A DNA stretch of 64,000 nucleotides from Bacteroidales bacterium (lineage in GTDB: Bacteria > Bacteroidota > Bacteroidia > Bacteroidales > P3): contig JAEENM010000162.1 in the NCBI GenBank assembly GCA_016283745.1, forward strand, positions 1 through 64,000, in the 5' to 3' direction. Under the pieces are notes generated by a model. That model did not search any database. It worked only from the letters and a program-made list of their open reading frames with translations, and was not told the DNA's origin. The position numbers and the translations under genes were made by a program. Shown here one piece after another: positions 29,243-39,749 of the stretch; positions within the stretch are counted from its first letter, which is position 1, and the number at the start of each line of letters is the position of its first letter.

Positions 29243-30589
29243 ATGAACACACTACAAGCCATCAGCCCCATCGACGGACGCTACCGCAACAAAGTAGAAA
29301 CCCTTGCCGGATATTTCTCCGAACAAGCCCTGATACGCTACCGCGTGGCAGTGGAGATAGAATATTTCATCGCCCTGTGCGACATACCGCTGCCCCAGCT
29401 CAAATCCTTCGACAAAGCCAACTGCCCCAAACTCAGGGCTATATACCAAAACTTTAGCGAGGAAAACGCCCTCGAAGTGAAGGAAATAGAAAAAACCACC
29501 AACCACGACGTGAAAGCCGTGGAATATTTCATCAAACGTCGTTTCGACGAACTCAATCTCGCTGAATACAAGGAGTTTATACACTTCGGACTCACCTCGC
29601 AGGACATCAACAACACCTCAATGCCGATGATGCTTAAAAACTGCCACGACGAGGTGCTGATGCCCGCCATAGCCCACATCGCCGACCTGCTCGACGCCAG
29701 AGCCGACAAATGGAAAGACATCCCCATGCTGGCACACACCCACGGACAGCCCGCATCGCCCACCACCCTCGGCAAGGAGTTCAAAGTGTTCGCCTACCGC
29801 CTACGGCAACAGATGGCACATTTCGCCAACATACCCTTCAACGCCAAGTTCGGCGGAGCCACCGGCAATCTCAACGCACACTACGTTGCTTATCCAGACA
29901 TTGACTGGGAGTCGTTTGCCAACAACTTCGTGGCCGACCACCTGCACCTGCAACGTCTGCAATACACCACCCAGATAGAGAACTACGACAATATGGCCGC
30001 CTACTTCGACGCCTGTAAACGTATCAACGTGATAATCATTGACTTGTGCCGCGACATCTGGACCTACATCTCGATGGAATACTTCAAACAGAAGATTAAA
30101 GCGGGCGAAGTGGGCTCGTCGGCAATGCCGCACAAGGTTAATCCCATCGATTTCGAGAACGCCGAAGGCAACCTCGGTCTGGCCAACGCCATTTTCGAAC
30201 ACCTGTCGCACAAACTGCCCATCTCGCGCCTACAACGCGACCTCACCGACTCCACCGTGAGCCGCAACATAGGGGTGCCGATAGCACACACCCTGATAGC
30301 CCTCAACTCACTCGAAAAAGGTCTGGGCAAGCTGATTCTCAACGAACAGCAACTGTACAACGACCTCGAGAACAACTGGGCAGTGGTGGCCGAAGCTATC
30401 CAGACCATACTGCGCAGCGTGGGCTACCCCAACCCCTACGAGACACTGAAACAGCTCACCCGTACCAATAGCAAGGTGAACGCCCAAACCATCGCCGACT
30501 TTGTGGAGACCCTCGATGTGGCCGACGACGTAAAACAACGTATTCGCAACATAACCCCGCACAACTACGTGGGACTGAAAATAAAATAA
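29243..30589 (+). CDS. purB: Adenylosuccinate lyase
   Basis: ISPIDGRYRNKVETLAGYFSEQALIRYRV; GSSAMPHKVNPIDFENAEGN signature. Confidence 0.97.
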   Translation: MNTLQAISPIDGRYRNKVETLAGYFSEQALIRYRVAVEIEYFIALCDIPLPQLKSFDKANCPKLRAIYQNFSEENALEVKEIEKTTNHDVKAVEYFIKRRFDELNLAEYKEFIHFGLTSQDINNTSMPMMLKNCHDEVLMPAIAHIADLLDARADKWKDIPMLAHTHGQPASPTTLGKEFKVFAYRLRQQMAHFANIPFNAKFGGATGNLNAHYVAYPDIDWESFANNFVADHLHLQRLQYTTQIENYDNMAAYFDACKRINVIIIDLCRDIWTYISMEYFKQKIKAGEVGSSAMPHKVNPIDFENAEGNLGLANAIFEHLSHKLPISRLQRDLTDSTVSRNIGVPIAHTLIALNSLEKGLGKLILNEQQLYNDLENNWAVVAEAIQTILRSVGYPNPYETLKQLTRTNSKVNAQTIADFVETLDVADDVKQRIRNITPHNYVGLKIK

Positions 30590-30604
30590 CAATCGACGGC
30601 ATAT

Positions 30605-32422
30605 ATGCGGAAAAATGCCACTAATACCTTCCTGCTGAAAACTCTGCGGCCCTACCGCGGACAGCTGGTGGTGTACACCATTCTCGTCATTTTTTCCGTA
30701 GTATTCACCCTCACCACCATACTCTCCATCACCGACTTCCTGAAAATCCTCTTCCCGCCCGACAGCGGCGCCCAGCCCGACAACGACCCCAACCAGCTCA
30801 ACCAGTTGCTGAACCAGCTCTACGGATGGATGATAGGTTTCGGACAACACAAAGCCGTGCTGCTTTTCGCACTGATACTCTGCTCGCAATACCTTCTAAA
30901 AAACATTTTCACCTATTTCGCCATAGTGCGTATCTGCAACATACGCAACTATGCCATACGCGACATCCGCGACCGTCTTTACTCCAAAATCACCAACCTG
31001 CCCCTCTCCTATTTCTCCAGCTCGCGCAAAGGCGACGTAATATCGCGTTTCAGCAACGATATCACCGAGTTCGACCAAAACGTGCTTTTCTCCATCCAAC
31101 AGATTACCATCGCCATCATCACCATAGTGCTATACCTTGTGCTGTTGTTCTATATCAACCTGAAACTCACCATCTTCGCACTGCTTCTGTTGCCCATAAT
31201 CGGTTTTGTGATTTCGAGGATAACACGGCATCTGCGCCGCAACTCGCAGACACTTCAGGAAAAGACATCCTACCTCACCTCCCTCACCGAGGAGACGATT
31301 TCTGGGGTGCGTATCATCAAATCCTTCACCGCCATCGATTTCTCCAACGAGAGGTTCCGTCGTTTCAACGAGTCGTACACTCGCCTGCGCAACAAAGTCT
31401 ATCGCCGGATCGACCTGGCCTCGCCCGTGAGCGACTTCCTCGGCAACAGCATGGTGATAGTGATTCTCGTTTTCGGTGCCTACTTGGTTTTCAACCACGA
31501 CGGCGGCCTTACCCCCGAACTTTTCATCACCTACATAATGCTCTTTGTGCTGATGATAAATCCCGCCAAGGACTTTGCCACAGCCATCTCGCAGATGAAA
31601 AAAGGGACAGCCTGCACACAACGGCTGTCCGATTTTCTGGAAATCCCCGAAACCATCGTCGAAAAGGAGAATCCCCAAGCTTTCGAAGGACTTCGAAACA
31701 ATATAGTTTTCAACAACTTGTCGTTTGAATACAACGCCGGAACCGAAGTCCTGTCGAACATCAATCTAACCATCACCCGTGGCGAGACGGTGGCCATTGT
31801 AGGACCTTCGGGCTCGGGCAAGTCAACCCTCGCCGACCTTGTGCCGCGTTTCCACGACTGCACCGCCGGACAGCTGCTTATCGACGGCACCGACATACGG
31901 GAGTATTCCATCGCGCAGCTGCGAAGCCATATCGGCATAGTGTCGCAGGACACCATACTGTTCAACGACACCGTTTTCGGCAATATAGCCTTCGGCTGCC
32001 AAAACGCCACCCGGCAACAGGTGGAGGAGGCTGCCAAAATTGCCAACGCCCACGACTTTATAATGCAGCTCGACAACGGTTATCAGACCAACATCGGCGA
32101 CTGCGGCGACCGTCTCTCGGGCGGACAGAAACAACGCATCTGCATAGCACGCGCCATACTTTCCAACCCCGACATACTTATTCTCGACGAGGCCACCTCC
32201 GCCCTCGACACCGAGTCGGAACGTCTTGTGCAGGACGCCCTCAACCGCGTGCTAACAAACCGCACCGCCATAGTAATAGCACATCGCCTCTCCACCATAG
32301 CAGGAGCAGACAATATAATTGTCCTCGACCACGGACATATCGTCGAAACAGGAAACCACCAACAGCTAATGAATCAAAACGGACTTTATAAAAAGCTGGT
32401 GGAAATGCAGTCATTCAGATAA
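30605..32422 (+). CDS. MsbA-like ABC transporter, permease and ATPase fused
   Basis: TM region, GPSGSGKSTLADLVPRF Walker A, LSGGQKQRICIARAIL signature, DEATSALD. Confidence 0.95.
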   Translation: MRKNATNTFLLKTLRPYRGQLVVYTILVIFSVVFTLTTILSITDFLKILFPPDSGAQPDNDPNQLNQLLNQLYGWMIGFGQHKAVLLFALILCSQYLLKNIFTYFAIVRICNIRNYAIRDIRDRLYSKITNLPLSYFSSSRKGDVISRFSNDITEFDQNVLFSIQQITIAIITIVLYLVLLFYINLKLTIFALLLLPIIGFVISRITRHLRRNSQTLQEKTSYLTSLTEETISGVRIIKSFTAIDFSNERFRRFNESYTRLRNKVYRRIDLASPVSDFLGNSMVIVILVFGAYLVFNHDGGLTPELFITYIMLFVLMINPAKDFATAISQMKKGTACTQRLSDFLEIPETIVEKENPQAFEGLRNNIVFNNLSFEYNAGTEVLSNINLTITRGETVAIVGPSGSGKSTLADLVPRFHDCTAGQLLIDGTDIREYSIAQLRSHIGIVSQDTILFNDTVFGNIAFGCQNATRQQVEEAAKIANAHDFIMQLDNGYQTNIGDCGDRLSGGQKQRICIARAILSNPDILILDEATSALDTESERLVQDALNRVLTNRTAIVIAHRLSTIAGADNIIVLDHGHIVETGNHQQLMNQNGLYKKLVEMQSFR

Positions 32423-32433
32423 AAAATTGAAAA

Positions 32434-32646
32434 ATGAGCAAAAAGAGGATTGTGATAACGGCTTTAATAATTTGGATGATACTAAGTGTGAAATACTTTT
32501 TCCGTCCACTATTGTCGGGTAAGATTCCCGACGACTGGGGCTTTATCTCAACTTTTCTTATTTTCCCCGCAATAGCCTTGAGTATTTCACTGATAATCGA
32601 AAAACGGAAAAGTAAAAAACACAAACTAATAGAACCCGAGGATTAA
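32434..32646 (+). CDS. Small two-TM hypothetical protein
   Basis: 70 aa, two hydrophobic segments, stop 3 nt before next ORF. Confidence 0.5.
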   Translation: MSKKRIVITALIIWMILSVKYFFRPLLSGKIPDDWGFISTFLIFPAIALSISLIIEKRKSKKHKLIEPED

Positions 32647-32649
32647 AAA

Positions 32650-33219
32650 ATGAGGGTATACAAACTACTCATCGCAATTACCGCAACCGTTTTGTTGTCC
32701 CGCATATCGTTTGCACAAAAATATTATTATAATCCAAGACTTCGAGCAATACATATCGAAAAAGAAAGCGGGAGAAAGATATTTTTCGGAAACCCGAAGT
32801 ATAAAAGCTACGACCTTAAAACCTCAATAGAGTATTGCATATTAGACACCGCTTGGAATACCTTCGAACAAAATCAGCGCTTAGTAATAATATGTAAGGG
32901 CCCGGGACACGAAAAATGTCGGTTGAACACAGATATAAGCGACACCCTTCAATACGACGGCGTAGCCATCCCGATGGGCGAAATAGACAAACGAACCAAT
33001 CAACTGCTCAACAAAATAGACCGTAAACTGCGGTGGGGGACAAAACATGGCTCTATAAAAAAAAACATTTCGATAAACATCGACGGGCGTGAGTTTGTTT
33101 TCACAATTGAAGCTTATTACCAAGGAAATAAAAAAGGTGACGCAAAAATACACATCGTTGTATGCGACACAGTAAGGAAAGAATTTCATCCTCGGATAAT
33201 TTACGGCTGTCCCAACTGA
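32650..33219 (+). CDS. Hypothetical exported protein
   Basis: Signal peptide MRVYKLLIAITATVLLSRISFAQ. Confidence 0.65.
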   Translation: MRVYKLLIAITATVLLSRISFAQKYYYNPRLRAIHIEKESGRKIFFGNPKYKSYDLKTSIEYCILDTAWNTFEQNQRLVIICKGPGHEKCRLNTDISDTLQYDGVAIPMGEIDKRTNQLLNKIDRKLRWGTKHGSIKKNISINIDGREFVFTIEAYYQGNKKGDAKIHIVVCDTVRKEFHPRIIYGCPN

Positions 33220-33224
33220 CAGTT

Positions 33225-33285
33225 ACTCCTCGTACTCAATCGAACGTGAGGTTGTCGTTAAAACACACCTTTCCACGCACTTTTT
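33225..33285 (-). pseudogene. C-terminal remnant of a paralogue of the 33384..34307 gene
   Basis: Minus frame ...KKCVERCVLTTTSRSIEYEE-stop; shares ACTCCTCGTACTCAATCGAACGT with the neighbouring gene's 3' end (RSIEYEE-stop). Confidence 0.55.
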
Positions 33286-33311
33286 CTTAAAAAAAGGAAC
33301 ACAAAAACAAT

Positions 33312-33348
33312 TATCGTAACAGCCGTTACGGTAACGCACGTTACGATA
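33312..33348. repeat. Nested inverted repeat between convergent genes
   Basis: TATCGTAAC-agc-CGTTAC-g-GTAACG-ca-cGTTACGATA; outer 9-bp and inner 6-bp arms perfect. Confidence 0.8.
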
Positions 33349-33383
33349 TCACATAAAACATTATTATTAAGGAACTTATGCTA

Positions 33384-34307
33384 TCACTCCTCGTACTCAA
33401 TCGAACGTAAGGAGGTCATATAACATTCGCCGTTGGCGAAGAAGCGTTTCTCCACCCAGTTGCCGTGCTTGTCGTACTTGTACTTGTACTCGTCGGTGTG
33501 TTTCTCCACCTCGTCGAGATTGTAATAAGTTATTACCCTTTTGGTTAGGTTGCCGTGCTTGTCGTATTTCATAACTAGCTCATTCATAAGCTCGTCGTCG
33601 GGGTCGTATTTCGCTATTTTTATCACGTTTCCGTCGGAATCGAAATACCAAACATTTTTTTCACACACTCCCTCTTTATAATACTTATATTCAATTGTTT
33701 GCAAAAGATTTAGAGAATTCCCATAAACATAATGATAGCTTGATCCGATTTTACTCAAAATACTTTTATCGTATCCCAAATGCTCTGTAATCGTGTCCTT
33801 TTCACCAAAATAATAAATGACCGCCTTCACGGGCAATGCGATGTTGTCAAACGTAGTCACATCCAAACGGACAAGTTTTCCGGACTTATATTGGTAGGCA
33901 TACAATTTGTTCTCGGTTGTGTCGAAAACATACTTATATTCAGTGGTGACACTCGTGCTGCCGTCGGGATGTTTGGTAATAACAGAACGCGGCCTCATAT
34001 TGCCATAAAGGGAGTCGTAAAGACTTACCGTATGAGAATATAATTCTCCGCTGGAAATATCGTTAAACGACTCCTCGCGCAAACTGTTCCCGCTTCGCGT
34101 CTTCACTTCGGTAGTGAAAATACCTTTGTGAGAATAGAAACGTGTTGTGTCGCTGTCCCAATGTGGTTTGCATACGCTGTCGAAGAGGTATCCGTTGTAA
34201 ACGACCTTCCTAACCTTTCCGACGAAATTCCATTCAACAAGCGCTTGCGAAAAGCCAACCATCGGCAGCAAAGCCAAAAACGCAAATATTATTGTCCTGA
34301 TTTTCAT
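33384..34307 (-). CDS. Hypothetical exported protein with YD/RHS-like repeats
   Basis: Start reassigned to MKIRTIIFAFLALLPMVGFSQ; YDKHGNLTKRVITYY and YDKHGNWVEKRFF repeats. Confidence 0.7.
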   Translation of the reverse strand: MKIRTIIFAFLALLPMVGFSQALVEWNFVGKVRKVVYNGYLFDSVCKPHWDSDTTRFYSHKGIFTTEVKTRSGNSLREESFNDISSGELYSHTVSLYDSLYGNMRPRSVITKHPDGSTSVTTEYKYVFDTTENKLYAYQYKSGKLVRLDVTTFDNIALPVKAVIYYFGEKDTITEHLGYDKSILSKIGSSYHYVYGNSLNLLQTIEYKYYKEGVCEKNVWYFDSDGNVIKIAKYDPDDELMNELVMKYDKHGNLTKRVITYYNLDEVEKHTDEYKYKYDKHGNWVEKRFFANGECYMTSLRSIEYEE

Positions 34308-34424
34308 AACGTTCTGATATTTGGAACACCGAAAAAACAAAATACTTTTTCGTATTTTCCGATGCTTATTTTATTTCGGTGTATATCAAACAACGTCAAA
34401 AGTTCTGATTTATTGCATTTTTGC

Positions 34425-34459
34425 AAAAAAAGAAAGGGAACCGAACTGGCTCCCTTTCC
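34425..34459 (-). terminator. Rho-independent terminator of eno
   Basis: Minus GGAAAGGGAGCCAGTTCGGTTCCCTTTCTTTTTTT. Confidence 0.85.
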
Positions 34460-34477
34460 TGAAATAATAATAAAATT

Positions 34478-35824
<1,347 letters not shown>

Positions 35825-35874
35825 TCAACTTATTACACTCCAAAATGGCAGTTAGTGCACTTTTTGGAAATAAC

Positions 35875-35926
35875 CTGCAAAAATACACTTTTTTTGGCAC
35901 TTTTGCAAGCGTAAAGCAAAAAAAAT
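35875..35926 (-). promoter_or_regulatory. Left 52-bp direct repeat; contains candidate eno promoter (-7 TATTTTTG on minus)
   Basis: 50/52 identical to 39044..39095; minus TATTTTTGC matches Bacteroidetes -7 TAnnTTTG; -33 imperfect. Confidence 0.65.
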
Positions 35927-36183
35927 CAAAGGTAGGTGGTGGTGGTGTTCACAACGCTATAAACGGTCTGCTGTGCAAGGTTGCCGTTGGTATCCCAAAG
36001 CAGGTTGTAAAGCTCGTTGGTAAGGCCGTTGTAAATACGCCTTACAGCGTGTTGTTTGCTGTTTGGAGAGTAAGCATAAACATTACCAGTTCCAGTAAAA
36101 TCCTGCAGTTTGCTGCAAAGCCGCCCCGCAGGGGTGGGTGTAGTGTTTGTTTTATGGCTTAACTTGCTAAACATCATTTTCAT
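35926..36183 (-). pseudogene. Truncated RHS core (5' portion only)
   Basis: NTTPTPAGRLCSKLQDFTGTGNVYAYSPNSKQHAVRRIYNGLTNELYNLLWDTNGNLAQQTVYSV matches N-term of 36759..38411, then ends at the left direct repeat. Confidence 0.85.
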
Positions 36184-36297
36184 AACGGCTATGGGGTTAG
36201 TTTATTGCTTTGGTGGATTAAAAATCCTTGTACTCAATTGCCAATGGCAATAAAACCGCTGCAAGGGGAATCCAATACAACGGACGATTGAGTCATA

Positions 36298-36744
36298 TTA
36301 AAAAGATTGTGCCGCTTGAATTTCCTGATTGTGTTTTTTTATTCTTGCCAGTTTTTGAGGTAATGAATCTATTTGCTCCTGTGAAAAAGACATCTTTTCC
36401 ATAAACAATAAGAGTTCTTCTTCTTTATATATATCACTGAAACTAATGTTTGTTCCGTCATACATAAAGACCCGATGATATCCAAAATGAGGAGTTGATA
36501 TTTTGAATGAATATATGCCAACATCATTCGTTTTTGTTGCAATAGGTAATATTTGCATGACAGAACATTTAAAAGGTAGGTGACTATTGTCGTTAATCTT
36601 TTGTATTAACACTTCCTTATACTTTGACAAATTCTGTGGGAGACTATTCATCTGTTGCATGTCTATCATATTTTGTCCAAACGCAAAACTGGAAATAATA
36701 AAAGATGAGCAGATTAACAATCTATAAAAAAATATTTTATTCAT
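36298..36744 (-). CDS. Small exported protein, candidate immunity protein of the RHS toxin
   Basis: Signal peptide MNKIFFYRLLICSSFIISSFAFGQ; directly 3' of the RHS gene. Confidence 0.55.
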   Translation of the reverse strand: MNKIFFYRLLICSSFIISSFAFGQNMIDMQQMNSLPQNLSKYKEVLIQKINDNSHLPFKCSVMQILPIATKTNDVGIYSFKISTPHFGYHRVFMYDGTNISFSDIYKEEELLLFMEKMSFSQEQIDSLPQKLARIKKHNQEIQAAQSF

Positions 36745-36758
36745 AATAATTAAATTAG

Positions 36759-38411
36759 TTATTGAATTAAAAAATTAATATAATTTGATTTAATATCCCT
36801 ATCATTTTTATTTCCATATTTTTCTCTATACTCTAATCGTGATTTGTACTCTAGTTTTACGGGTTCTTGCTCTTGTTCACGTTCTTGCTCTAAGGAAGAT
36901 GATTTATCTATCTTAATTTGCAAAGGATCCAGATGAACGCTCTCATGTGTACCAATTCCATTTATTTTTTCTTCTTTAGAAAATCCATTATATCTATCAT
37001 TTTTATTATTTTTTATTTCAGCAGTTGAGATAGTTATTGTAGCAGATTTGAATTCTCCATTATCAAAAAAATCTTCATTGTTGGGTTCTGTTAGTCCATG
37101 CACCTGTATTCCATCGTAATAAATTGCCTTTTTTGTTAAAATAAGAGTTATTTTCGTTCTTCTATTAATCATTCCTTTAAAGGCCTCAGTTCCAGTCTCA
37201 GTCTTACTCATAGCTTCATAAATCCTTATTGCATCTTTTGAAGCAATATTTTTGTCTATTTGAACATTACCTTGATCATCTATGGAAAAACCTTCTATCT
37301 CCATCCCCTCCGGATCCACCAGCTTCACAGGATTCCACGCACAATAATTATACGGCGTCAAACTCGGGTATTTATCACTCATAGGATCCACACTCAGCCA
37401 TCCTAAATCGGAAGAATTAAACCTCGCACCATGGTAGTAGTAGCCAGTCTCCGCATCCCGCTCCTTACCCGTAAAGGTAAACCGCTCGTCATACGCCGCA
37501 CTCCGTTCATTTACAAAGTGTTCTCCAAATGGCAGGTACTGCAAATGCTGTACCGCCGCACCAGTTCCGTCGCTAATCCAGCTCGCACTGCCCAAATGGT
37601 CGCTGTGGAAGTAATAAACAGCCTCCGTGCCACCAGCAAGATTCTGCCTAAACTGCTGCAAGAGATTGTTTTGCACAAAATTTAGAGCAGTATTAGAAAT
37701 ATAAAAATCGGGCAAAGGATTTGTAAGCAGTTCTGTTGCAACACTATACCCACTACACACATCTACGGGAAATTCGTCATTAGGCTGGTTTATTGGGCTA
37801 ACTATTTGCTGTATAACATTATCAAACAACACATTAGCATTATAAGACAGGCTTTGGTCAAGAGTACATAAACGAGTCATCTTCTCAAACCCGCCAGTGC
37901 CTATTTTAGAGGCAATGCGGTTTCCGCCTGCGTAGTAGTATTTGGTATATTCGGCCTGTGTAACAGTCAGATATTCATTTGGATAGATTGTAATGTTTTC
38001 AAGGTTGGTGGAGTTTAGAAGTGTTCCTGTCTGGTCTATTGCGGCGTTGCCGGTCATCTTTATGGCGCGGTTGCCGTCGTGGCCATAGGCGTAGTAGCTT
38101 AAATAGCCATCGCCAGCAACCAAATTCAAGCGGTCGTTCTCGTCCCAATACAAGGCTCGCATGTTTTGGTAAGCGGGCACATTGTTGTTTACGCTGTAAA
38201 CCGTCTGCTGTGCAAGGTTGCCGTTGGCATCCCAAAGCAGGTTGTAAAGCTCGTTGGTAAGGCCGTTGTAGTATCTGCGCACCGCATGGGGCTTGGCATT
38301 TGGGGAGTAGGCGTAGGTGTTGGCCGTGGCGGTGTAGTCCTGTATCTTACCGCACAGCCGCCCGGCGGGGGTGTTTGTTTGGTTTGTTATATGTATTGAT
38401 TCTTTAAACAT
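36759..38411 (-). CDS. RHS-repeat core fragment with variable C-terminal putative metallopeptidase toxin domain
   Basis: RHS-associated core: YFHSDHLGSASWISDGTGAAVQHLQYLPFGEHFVNERSAAYDERFTFTGKERDAETGYYYHGARFNSSDLGWLSVDPMSDKYPSLTPYNYCAWNPVKLVDPEGM; tip contains GIGTHESVHLDP (HExxH). Confidence 0.85.
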   Translation of the reverse strand: MFKESIHITNQTNTPAGRLCGKIQDYTATANTYAYSPNAKPHAVRRYYNGLTNELYNLLWDANGNLAQQTVYSVNNNVPAYQNMRALYWDENDRLNLVAGDGYLSYYAYGHDGNRAIKMTGNAAIDQTGTLLNSTNLENITIYPNEYLTVTQAEYTKYYYAGGNRIASKIGTGGFEKMTRLCTLDQSLSYNANVLFDNVIQQIVSPINQPNDEFPVDVCSGYSVATELLTNPLPDFYISNTALNFVQNNLLQQFRQNLAGGTEAVYYFHSDHLGSASWISDGTGAAVQHLQYLPFGEHFVNERSAAYDERFTFTGKERDAETGYYYHGARFNSSDLGWLSVDPMSDKYPSLTPYNYCAWNPVKLVDPEGMEIEGFSIDDQGNVQIDKNIASKDAIRIYEAMSKTETGTEAFKGMINRRTKITLILTKKAIYYDGIQVHGLTEPNNEDFFDNGEFKSATITISTAEIKNNKNDRYNGFSKEEKINGIGTHESVHLDPLQIKIDKSSSLEQEREQEQEPVKLEYKSRLEYREKYGNKNDRDIKSNYINFLIQ

Positions 38412-38506
38412 TATTTTTATAACGACTGTTTAATCGCTTTATTGTTTACTGATTGCTTTTTAATCCTTTTTCATCACCAATAAGTAGTTCCTATAAACCA
38501 CGTTCC

Positions 38507-38938
38507 TCAAAGATTCACCCACTTATACTCTGTCCCATCCAAAGCTCTTTTATTAAAAGATGTGTCTTTTTTCCAGACCATAAACCATTCTTCGTATAGT
38601 GATTTAATTCTCTCCATATCTTTGGCATTTAGATAAAGAAACAAGGAATCATTTTTCGAGATTGTAGAACATTCTGAAAAAGAAGAGTCAATTTTATTCT
38701 CTACTAATTTAGCATATTCTATGCCTTTGCGGTGAGTTGGTAATATAGAACTATGTGGATGTAATTCAAACCAGCATGAACATGCTTCAAAAGATGTGTC
38801 GTTGATATGATTTATCAATGAACGATACGAGTTCTCCTTATCAATACTCAATGATTGGCACATTGAAATATTTATATTACAGGTGATTACAGATAGTAAT
38901 AATATTGTGTGATATAATTTCATAATTTTATTCATCAA
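38507..38938 (-). CDS. Small exported protein, candidate orphan immunity protein
   Basis: Signal peptide in MMNKIMKLYHTILLLSVITCNINISMCQ; lies 5' of the RHS gene on the same strand. Confidence 0.5.
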   Translation of the reverse strand: MMNKIMKLYHTILLLSVITCNINISMCQSLSIDKENSYRSLINHINDTSFEACSCWFELHPHSSILPTHRKGIEYAKLVENKIDSSFSECSTISKNDSLFLYLNAKDMERIKSLYEEWFMVWKKDTSFNKRALDGTEYKWVNL

Positions 38939-39043
38939 TTGAATTAGTTTCGTTTTTTGAGGTTAATCTAAAATATGCTCTTGAATATGGTACTAGAACT
39001 TTCGTTATCTGTTCGGGAGCTTTCATCGGTCATTTTTTTCTCA

Positions 39044-39095
39044 CTGCAAAAATACACTTTTTTTGGCACTTCTGCAAGCGAAAAGCAAAAAAAAT
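39044..39095 (-). promoter_or_regulatory. Right 52-bp direct repeat / candidate promoter for the RHS island
   Basis: CTGCAAAAATACACTTTTTTTGGCACTTCTGCAAGCGAAAAGCAAAAAAAAT; minus -7 TATTTTTGC. Confidence 0.6.
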
Positions 39096-39127
39096 AATCA
39101 AAACCGCCAGTTGCGGCGGATTTGGTA

Positions 39128-39169
39128 TTCTCCGCTTCGCTATCGAAACTGCCACTGGCAGTTTCTTCA
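39128..39169 (+). repeat. Variable-stem hairpin repeat, copy 2
   Basis: TTCTCCGC-TTCG-CTATCGAA-ACTGCC-ACT-GGCAGT-TTCTTCA; hairpin 39145..39165. Confidence 0.85.
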
Positions 39170-39182
39170 CAGTTAGTGGGCA

Positions 39183-39220
39183 CAAAAAAAAGAGCATCGC
39201 CGTGGTGGGATGCCCTTTTC
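39183..39220 (-). terminator. Rho-independent terminator of the ribosomal protein operon
   Basis: Minus AAAAGGGCATCCCACCACGGCGATGCTCTTTTTTTT after rplQ. Confidence 0.75.
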
Positions 39221-39241
39221 TCTTTTCGCTGAGATAATATG

Positions 39242-39745
39242 TTATTCAGCTTTCGGCTCTTCTGCTTTGGGTTCTTCCTCAGCCTTGGCCTCAACGGGTT
39301 TTGCCTCGGTTTCGGCAGCAGCTTTTTTAGTTCTGCTACGACGAGTTGTTTTGGCTTTAACGGGTTTGTTCTCCTTCAGCATGTTCTCGTTGTAGTCAAC
39401 GAGTTCTATCATGGCCATCTGCGAATTGTCGCCTCTGCGGATGCCGGTCTTGAGAATTCTGGTGTAACCGCCGGGACGGTTGGCCACTTTCTGCGAAATT
39501 TCTCTGAAGAGTTCGGTAACAGCCTCTTTGTCTTGCAGATAGCTGAACACCAAACGGCGGGAAGCGGTCGAGTCCATTTTGGAGCGGTTTATCAGAGGCT
39601 CCACATATTTTCTCAGCACCTTGGCTTTGGCCAAAGTGGTTTCTATTCTCTTGTGCTTTATCAGCGAGGATGCCATGTTCGACAGCATAGCCTCTCTGTG
39701 AGCGTGAGTTCTCGATAATTTATTTTGTTTACAACCGTGTCTCAT
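39242..39745 (-). CDS. rplQ: 50S ribosomal protein L17 with Ala/Glu/Lys-rich C-terminal extension
   Basis: [42 protein letters not shown]. Confidence 0.97.
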   Translation of the reverse strand: MRHGCKQNKLSRTHAHREAMLSNMASSLIKHKRIETTLAKAKVLRKYVEPLINRSKMDSTASRRLVFSYLQDKEAVTELFREISQKVANRPGGYTRILKTGIRRGDNSQMAMIELVDYNENMLKENKPVKAKTTRRSRTKKAAAETEAKPVEAKAEEEPKAEEPKAE

Positions 39746-39749
39746 TGTC

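Noticed and set aside
38968-39294. 108-aa minus ORF between rplQ and the RHS island
   Set aside because: Overlaps the rplQ C-terminus, the terminator, the hairpin repeat and the 52-bp promoter repeat; no protein-like features.
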